Position numbers and translations under genes: made by a program. A stretch of DNA of 64,000 nt from Pyrenula massariospora (Eukaryota; Ascomycota; Eurotiomycetes; Pyrenulales; Pyrenulaceae), in NCBI GenBank assembly GCA_021030905.1, contig JAGFMI010000012.1:868001-932000 (forward strand), in the 5' to 3' direction. Under the pieces are notes generated by a model. That model was not told the DNA's origin. It saw only the letters and a list, made by a program, of their open reading frames with translations, and searched no databases. This document shows, piece by piece, positions 57,631 to 64,000 of this stretch (the stretch's first letter is position 1; the number at the start of each line of letters is the position of its first letter).

Positions 57631-59622
57631 TCAGTCAATCACAACACGCTCAAAGTTGATAGTCTCGTCCTCCTTCATTTTGTCGAAGATTTCACCCTGC
57701 ATCAGATCGTAGACAAAGGCTGGCTCGATTAGCTCAAAGTGGCCGTCGAGCTTGGATCGAAGGATAAATGGAGTGAACGCCTTGTAGATGACGCACACTT
57801 TGTCCCCTTCCCGGATACGGTTTGAACAGAATCCAGGGGTACCGTCGTCAGTGATGAAGAAGACTCGCCTCCTCCATATGTAGTGCAATGCCCACATGAA
57901 ATCCCAAAATAATTCGGAAGTTCGGAGCTTCTCCGAGAGCTCTGGGCTCTGTGAATAGGATACAGCCTCTCGAATGAGTGTTATCCACTCCGAGCTATAC
58001 CACTCCTCCGAAAGGGGAAAGTTTTCAGGGTAGCTTACCAGTGTTCCCCAAAATGACGGCGTGATTGTAAGCTCAGATAATCCATGAGCATTATTATAGA
58101 CTTCTAAAGCCTTTCGTAGCCACGGAATCGTTTTTAAAAAGTTGTCAATAACTTCATCCCCACGGCTTAAAGCCCGTGAGCCTTCCCCTACCGCCTCCAA
58201 ATAATCGCTGAAATTCTGCAGGCTTTGATCCCGAACAATCGTCTCGACGACTCCCGTGAAATTCCCCAAGACATTCAGTTCCGACCAGCCTTGGAAAAAA
58301 ACAAATTCAGAAGTTGGCCATCTTTCTGGCAGGCTTGAGTCATTGAAGCCTGCATGAAACCCGTACGCCGCTTTCCGTCTCCGAGGTCGGGGGGCTATAG
58401 CTAAATTGTCGGCCGGAGATGCAAAATTAGGACACCACGAAGGAAGGCCATGGGGCCGTGCTTTGGATGAAGTGTTGCGCAAAAGGTTTAATGTGCCAGC
58501 TTCGTTTATCAAAAGCTTTGCAACGTCCACGAAAGTTCTCCAATACTGATCCATCGCCGCGGGAGAGTAGTCGATGTTCAGACCTCTCTGAACTCGTTGA
58601 GAGAGGAGGCTAGAAAGTGCAAAGACGTGGTCGGCAGGGTACTTTGCATCGAAATCCCTGCCAACGAGAAGTTTGCTCATAGGGTTTTTGCCGCTTTTAT
58701 CATCTCGTAAACGGCAAAGTCTAAATATTCCAAACAGCCTTTGTGTACTCACACCTGAAATTGGCAGGTCCGACATGCAGAATGGACGGTAGAACGAGTC
58801 AAAAGAGTTCCATGTCACGGTTTCAGATCCACAGTGAACCAATATTGTCCTGGCGAGTTGAAGCTCTTGAATAATCCACAGCCGGGTCCAGTAAGGCCTG
58901 TTGAGAAATTTACCTATGCTTCTCCAAAGTGAGCAATCTCTGGATAGCAACCCAGCATCTTTTAGGTCATTTCTGACGTCCTCATTCAATAAAGCAAGAA
59001 TAGGGTAGGAACCGTGTTTATCTTGTCCCAAGAGTTCAACAAGAGCTACAATGTCTCGTTCCGTGATGCTAAAGGTACCAGAAAACAGTGATAAACGGAT
59101 CGTGGCGCGGTCGACAGAATCAGAATTGCTTACTTGACCAAGTCTGCTGCCGAGATAATCGATGAATGAAACAATCATATCGCTCTCATCTGCTGCTTTT
59201 CCCAACCAGACACGCACCTGATTTGCAGTCTTGAATACTTCACCCATCATCGCCACTTGATGACTCTTTTCTTCATTGTTACTCTGATCGATACAAACAG
59301 CGTCTATCCACAGCCACCGTACTGAGCCCGTCGGAGTCAACATTGTGTTTATTCCTTCAAGTAGATGTGGGGTGACTGCTAACGGCAGGCCGTCGACAGT
59401 GATATGCTCGCTTGCAGGATCTATTCCCCAACAATAGGACATGGCTTCAAATTGGGCATGCTGTAGTGATTGAGTTTCAAGAACATACTCTCCCGGATGA
59501 GACTCGGAGAGTCCTAGCAGTCGGATGTGGCCATCTTTCAAAGACGCGTACTGATATGTCGATGTCTCCTCGACGGAACCGAGCAGTCGCCTTTCTCCTA
59601 CATCGGCAGCGGCATCCATCAT
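57631..59622 (-). CDS. HET-domain protein, intact
   Basis: A single-exon protein of 663 residues. The HET domain sits at about residues 55-220: FEAMSYCWGIDPASEHITVD, VRWLWIDAVCIDQSNNEEKS, VAMMGEVFKTANQVRVWLG, then PYWTRLWIIQELQLARTILV at about 255-275, the conserved WxxRxWxxQE block that closes it. The C-terminal half includes KYPADHVFALSSLLSQRV (a typical DxxYALLGL-like block) and GLPSWCPNFASP, and ends in a region around GFCSNRIREGDKVCVIYKA that is common at HET C-termini. It shows no transmembrane segment or signal and is presumably cytosolic. It probably functions in allorecognition or cell death like other HET proteins; the partner is unknown. The first Met of a tandem pair is used as the start. 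Confidence 0.93.
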   Translation of the reverse strand: MMDAAADVGERRLLGSVEETSTYQYASLKDGHIRLLGLSESHPGEYVLETQSLQHAQFEAMSYCWGIDPASEHITVDGLPLAVTPHLLEGINTMLTPTGSVRWLWIDAVCIDQSNNEEKSHQVAMMGEVFKTANQVRVWLGKAADESDMIVSFIDYLGSRLGQVSNSDSVDRATIRLSLFSGTFSITERDIVALVELLGQDKHGSYPILALLNEDVRNDLKDAGLLSRDCSLWRSIGKFLNRPYWTRLWIIQELQLARTILVHCGSETVTWNSFDSFYRPFCMSDLPISGVSTQRLFGIFRLCRLRDDKSGKNPMSKLLVGRDFDAKYPADHVFALSSLLSQRVQRGLNIDYSPAAMDQYWRTFVDVAKLLINEAGTLNLLRNTSSKARPHGLPSWCPNFASPADNLAIAPRPRRRKAAYGFHAGFNDSSLPERWPTSEFVFFQGWSELNVLGNFTGVVETIVRDQSLQNFSDYLEAVGEGSRALSRGDEVIDNFLKTIPWLRKALEVYNNAHGLSELTITPSFWGTLVSYPENFPLSEEWYSSEWITLIREAVSYSQSPELSEKLRTSELFWDFMWALHYIWRRRVFFITDDGTPGFCSNRIREGDKVCVIYKAFTPFILRSKLDGHFELIEPAFVYDLMQGEIFDKMKEDETINFERVVID

Positions 59623-60653
59623 TTTTCAAAGGGCCACGAATACCGTTTCCGGCGTGAGCATTTGCCGCAGGAGACGGGGAATGATTAGTCTCATATTAGA
59701 ATGGCGAGACTCGCCATTTAGAGCATGATTGATCAGAGCAACCCACAAACGAAAACGAAACGACAGCTGCCTCGATAATCGAAAAGATGCTAGCTACACA
59801 ATAGAACGACAAGTATCATAACAACGAAGCAGCAAGCAACGTTATACAGCAATGAAAAGCAGTATGAGGGTATCGAAGTCGAAGATGTAACGCACAAAGC
59901 CGTGCAGTCTAGACGAAAGAACCGCACGTGTGACGACATTGTGTGTAACGCAATACGGCAGGGAAAACGGAGTCGTCCGCCACATCACAGATCGCGCATC
60001 CCCCATCTCATTGAGAATCTGCAAACAACGATGTCGCAGGATGCCGCCATTCTGACGGTTACAGCTACAATACCTCTCTCCCATTAAATTCAATATCTGC
60101 AACAAACGATCCATCAAAATAATATGAGAACTTGTCTCTGCAATTATTGATGGTGGAGAGAACTAGACGCAATTAGTACAGGGAGCTGTCGGCGGACAGA
60201 TGCAGACCCAAGTAGCATAGAGGGCTGTCCGCGATATGTTTGTGCGTGCATCAATATAAGGCCCTGTCTACAGACCGCCCTTCACATTAATGATTAAATA
60301 TACAGAGACAGGTCTTCATACTATTTTGGTGGATCGTTATCCACAGGTTCTCGCAGGATCCGGGATCTGCAATGCTTTTCCCCACTCTCTTTCCTGTGTG
60401 CTAGGGAAGTCAGGCTGTTATCTTGATTCTTCCAACATCCAGGTAAGAGGGTTTTTACCCGCCGACCAACTACTCTACCTCCCATATCAAAACCCGCCTC
60501 CCCCTCCCCACTGTAGACAGCCACACCGTTGCCGTCCCCATCACCCCAACACAAAAGTCCCCGATCAACCCTCCAAAGCACCCGCGCCGATCCCGCCAAG
60601 CCCGCCCACAGCGTTTCAAGAAGCAACGCAACGCAACGCGTCCAAGCTTAACC
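59623..60653. other. Intergenic, no gene seen
   Basis: Promoter side of the intact HET gene; short frames without features. Confidence 0.45.
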
Positions 60654-61013
60654 TCACACCGTTTCACCGCCACACCCATCCAACCCAGAAACCCAATCTT
60701 CTAACGTCGTCCCACGGCGCCAGATGATGGCAAACTCTACCAAAAGCCATAAGTCAGTATGCGGATTCCAGACATACTTTACCAGCCAGAGACAACTGAG
60801 ATTGATCGGGAAGAAGTCGTAACCCAGGCCACGAGTCAGGAGCGCCAGCTTCAATGCAGCCAAGGCCGGATGCTTCTTGGCTGGAACAGGACAAGAACTT
60901 CTCTGTGTCACCTGTCCTCGAGCATGAAGTGATGTGTACGGTGAAGCGTTCCATGCAGCTCCAGGACCATACGTTACGAGAAAAGACGCATGATGAGAGC
61001 AATGCCGGCCCAA
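60654..61013 (-). CDS. Hypothetical short open frame
   Basis: A 119-codon frame with a hydrophobic, Trp/Leu-rich C-terminal half (FFPINLSCLWLVKYVWNP, then DLWLLVEFAIIWRR) that could form membrane helices. Overlapping frames exist on both strands and the N-terminus is unconvincing. I recognise no family. It may be a remnant or chance. Confidence 0.2.
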   Translation of the reverse strand: MGRHCSHHASFLVTYGPGAAWNASPYTSLHARGQVTQRSSCPVPAKKHPALAALKLALLTRGLGYDFFPINLSCLWLVKYVWNPHTDLWLLVEFAIIWRRGTTLEDWVSGLDGCGGETV

Positions 61014-61158
61014 GTTCTTTCCCTATTGCTATCTTTGATAATTTTCCAAGGTATAACGTCTTTCCATCTAGATACGATTACACTCCCTCCCCCCAACCCC
61101 CGTCCCATCCCATCAACCCCCCCATCTCTCCACAACATTAACCCCCTCCCATCCCCCT

Positions 61159-61878
61159 CTATACCTCCGCAATAGCAAGCAGCGTAATCCCCGTCCTCCC
61201 CGTCTCCCCTCCCTGCCCCCCCTCCTCCTCCCTCTTCACCTTCGCCACCTGCCCCGCCGGCAACTGCCCATTCGCCGCACTATTCGCTGCCACATTCGTG
61301 CCCGCGTTCTGCACAATCCCCACCCCCGCGTTCTCGCTGCCGATCTCCAGCTTCGGCGTGTTCTTCATCGCCTCGCGCGCGTAGTTCAGCGCTTCCCGGA
61401 ACCCGTTGATGTCGCGGGCGACCAGCTTTGAGGATCGAGGGGTTGCTTCGACGGAGCGCTTGGTGGCGTTCGATTCTGTGGATGGCGCACGTTTAGCGAT
61501 CGGTTCAGAAGCAGCAGCAGCAGCGGGGGTGACGTGGTAGCGGATGCGCGGTTCGCCAGCCGGGGCCGCCGCGTCTCCCTCGGCGGGTGGTGGAGGTGCG
61601 CCCTCTGCTGGTGCGGTGGTGGCGGGGGGAGCGCCTTCGGCTGGTGGTGGAGTACCTTGTTGCTGTTGACCTTGTGCTTGTCCGTTGCCGGCGTTTCCGG
61701 CCACGGCCGCGCCGGAGGCGAGGGTTTCCATCACCTCTCCTGCACGCTCGGCGTTTCCGAATGATATTTCACCGTCACCGACTACCAGGGCTGGGGAATA
61801 GGCGCCGAGGTTGATGTTGAGGGGGAGGGCGATGATGGAGCTGGCCCATAGGGCGACGAGGTAGGTCGAGCAAAGCAT
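61159..61878 (-). CDS. Secreted Pro/Ala-rich protein with Kex2 sites
   Basis: This 239-residue protein starts with a signal peptide (MLCSTYLVALWASSIIALP). The next stretch, NINLGAYSPALVVGDGEISF, is a motif I have seen in many uncharacterised ascomycete secreted proteins. A low-complexity middle of about 60 residues follows, with QGQQQQG and repeats of the type AEGAPP. Three dibasic Kex2-type sites (AKR, TKR and KVKR) divide the rest, so the precursor may be cut in the Golgi to release peptides, for example the one from SVEATPRSS through DINGFREALNYAREAM and KNTPKLEIGSENAG. The C-terminus is slightly hydrophobic but too weak for a sure GPI signal. Function unknown. The gene's coding strand is C-rich at first and G-rich at the end. 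Confidence 0.75.
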   Translation of the reverse strand: MLCSTYLVALWASSIIALPLNINLGAYSPALVVGDGEISFGNAERAGEVMETLASGAAVAGNAGNGQAQGQQQQGTPPPAEGAPPATTAPAEGAPPPPAEGDAAAPAGEPRIRYHVTPAAAAASEPIAKRAPSTESNATKRSVEATPRSSKLVARDINGFREALNYAREAMKNTPKLEIGSENAGVGIVQNAGTNVAANSAANGQLPAGQVAKVKREEEGGQGGETGRTGITLLAIAEV

Positions 61879-64000
61879 CGTATTAAGTGGAAAAGTAACT
61901 GTTGGGGCTCTGGTCTTCTCTATGCAGGTCTAGCCTGGGATGATAGTAGAGGTAAGAGATTGACGGTATGAGAACGTGGAAATAACGACAGTGATGTATG
62001 TCTATAAAGACTCTATCGTCCCAGCGACAGATGTATCTTGAAAGAGAAAGGCCGGCCTGGAGAAGGAGAAATCGATAGCATACCAGATGGCCTTCTTAAA
62101 GCTTATGGATTGCTTGACCAGAACTCCATCTTTGGGACCTCCTGTGTTGGCCAAGCCGGCCGTCAGGGGGGATTCCGCAGCTACGAACAGTCCCGAAACA
62201 GATATGCGGCCCCGCCAAGGGCAGAAATTGGCAGTAGGCTTACCTCCGCGGCGGTCTCGATCGTCTCGACGGACGAAGTACCTACTAGCCAAGATGGATA
62301 TGCAGTCTGAAGTCCTTTAGGAGCGGGACCTCTTCCTGCCAAGGATGCCTTGGCAGTTTGAGGAGCGCACGGATTCTTGGCTGTCCGGGCTTGTGGTGCA
62401 GGCAGAGTCGCGGCCTGTAATATCACTCGTACAGACAAGACTTCCATCGGCCGCGCCATGCAAGATAAGTTCTCTTGGGCAATGTACTCACAAGCCGATG
62501 ACTGGATATGCCAAGATCGGCGAGAAGAGTCTGCGCAGGACTGGATATTCCGACAATTTTGGAGGCAGGGTGTCTTCTTCAAGGACCACACATTCATTCT
62601 TGTCAAAGATAATCCGCTCTTGGGGCTATAATGGATCAATCAGTAGGCGATGAGCTAGCAACACATCAGCCGTGGTAAGGCGGGAGATGTTTTAAAACGA
62701 GCTTTTATCAACGTATCAAGAAACAGGGGGCCCATGCACTTATCCAGCCTCGGACAGCCCCACCGCATCTCAGGAGAGCTTCAATCACTGATCAGCCATC
62801 GACTGCACTTTCTAGTCATGATGTGGATCTCAGAAATGGGCAATGCAGTCTGCTTTGCACCAATCATGGACGTGAAAATTAAAATCACGTCAAGCACATG
62901 TCCCGTTCACTTGTCAAGGATTGAACCTGACATCTCGATGCTTGTGCAGAAAATGAGAAGATTAAGTTACCAATTCATGATCATCCTTGCCGAAAAGATG
63001 AATGCTTGTCTTGCCGGGAGATAAGACAGTGAGGTTGGTGGCCGCGCATGCCTCGGGGTAGGCGTCGCTCATGAGTAGGATTTTCGTACGTTGAGAGGCC
63101 AAGGCAAGACAGAAGGATAAGAAATTTCCTCCTACGTTGCGGGCCAAGCGCGAGGTTCGAGCGACACCCTTTGTCTTTGAAGAGTGCGAGTCATAAATTT
63201 AGAGCTCCCTTAGTCCTTTACGTGGCGTCGACTGCACAGAGAAAGAGTGGCTGGGTCTTTGCAAAGAGTTGATGTGGCTCCGAAATCTCCGGCTTGGCTA
63301 GATAGGGGTTCGAGAATAGTCAATATCTCTGAGACGGTGACCTTGATATTCTTGCAAGCCAATCATGCGTAAAGTGTTGCATAGGTATTGAGGTGAGACT
63401 GATGAGAGTAGAGACCTTGAGAAGCTTGGCTGAGAAAGTGCTCCAGGGGCGGCTTCGGAGGCTTCCCCGACAAGTCGGAGCCAAGGCCGGGCTTCCTTTC
63501 CGCTCCACAGGACTCAAGCAGGAGGCTGTCAATGGCATCTATGGGAGACGTTGAATTGCACCATGGCGGCGTCTGTATTCGTTCCATACCAAAAGAAGTC
63601 TAACTTTCCGTGAAACGGTTCAAAGAATGGTGTGGCTTTGCTCCTAATATCATTATGAGCGATAGTAGGCATCTTGACTGATCCTTGCCTACTTACCGGG
63701 TCAACTCATCATCAGTTAGTCATTAATGTAGATGGTAATCTGCAAAGCTGACTGCAATGGTGCGTAGTATCGAAAGGATGTCAAGATTGATAAGATAATC
63801 TAAGATCTAGGTTGAAAGAAGAACAACGTCTATGTCCATGAACAGTCAAAATCAACTCGGAGAAATATCAACCGACTCTTTTCGCCCCGCAATGCAATGC
63901 CAAAGTGTGGTATCCGCGTAGCAAAACGACCGAATCCCTTACCCAATGCGCAATGAGAATCGTGAGAAATCTAGGTTCGTAACGTCGTATAGATACTCAG
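61879..64000. other. No convincing gene; contains a short hairpin
   Basis: A frame at about 62455-62631 (DKFSWAMYSQADDWICQD, FRQFWRQGVFFKD) looks somewhat protein-like but has no start or family. The perfect hairpin at 62336-62356 is listed separately. Further short frames to 63587 look like chance. Confidence 0.35.
62336..62356. repeat. Perfect 9-bp-arm hairpin
   Basis: CTGCCAAGG and CCTTGGCAG flank a 3-base loop. It has no T-tract, so it is not a typical terminator; it could be chance or a short cruciform. Confidence 0.6.

Noticed and set aside
62905-63010. tRNA-like sequence on the minus strand (GGTTCAATCC and TTGGTAACTT elements)
   Set aside because: The T-arm can pair, but a consistent acceptor and anticodon arm cannot be drawn from the same frame of reference.
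1-64000. Transposon or virus-like proteins, and CRISPR arrays
   Set aside because: No reverse transcriptase, integrase, transposase or capsid motifs and no regularly spaced repeats were seen.

Overview
The window looks like nuclear DNA of a filamentous ascomycete (Pezizomycotina). The genes have short introns (about 46 to 113 bp) with GT/AG ends and CTAAC- or CTGAC-like branch sites. The families are typical of that group: HET-domain proteins, a hydrolase/NB-ARC NLR, Zn(II)2Cys6 and bZIP/DUF3425 regulators, a long-N-terminus aquaporin, a Git1-type transporter and a Cip1-like wall protein. Class and species cannot be fixed from sequence alone. All intron borders here were placed by hand and checked for reading phase.

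Layout. 0.9-7.4 kb: a small Cys-rich secreted protein, a GFA/CENP-V-type zinc protein, a SET-domain protein and an aquaporin. 9.9-12.9 kb: an ArsB/citrate-permease-like transporter followed by the 3' remnant of a 4CL-like acyl-CoA ligase. 14.5-16.4 kb: an AflR-like Zn2Cys6 regulator with no biosynthetic genes beside it. 16.4-22.2 kb: gene-poor, with at least one decayed small gene. 22.2-25.8 kb: a 1085-aa fungal NLR. 27.6-37.4 kb: an isochorismatase-fold hydrolase, a DHA1 transporter, Sua5, a frame-broken F-box-like gene and a Git1-type transporter. 39-49 kb: a Cip1-like protein, a very large GMC oxidoreductase/alpha-beta hydrolase fusion, a bZIP/DUF3425 regulator and a beta-carbonic anhydrase. 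50.4-59.6 kb: an unknown 539-aa secreted protein and three HET-domain loci (one with an internal stop, one ruined, one intact). 61.1-61.9 kb: a secreted, Kex2-site-bearing protein. The last 2 kb hold no convincing gene.

How they fit together. The NLR and three HET loci make the window rich in allorecognition and cell-death genes, in contrasting states of decay. The rest is a mix of housekeeping (Sua5, carbonic anhydrase), transport and secreted proteins with no clear pathway. The most unusual cross-cutting signal is compositional: in seven genes on both strands the coding strand flips from C-rich to strongly G-rich towards the 3' end. No virus-like element, CRISPR array, rRNA or convincing tRNA was found.
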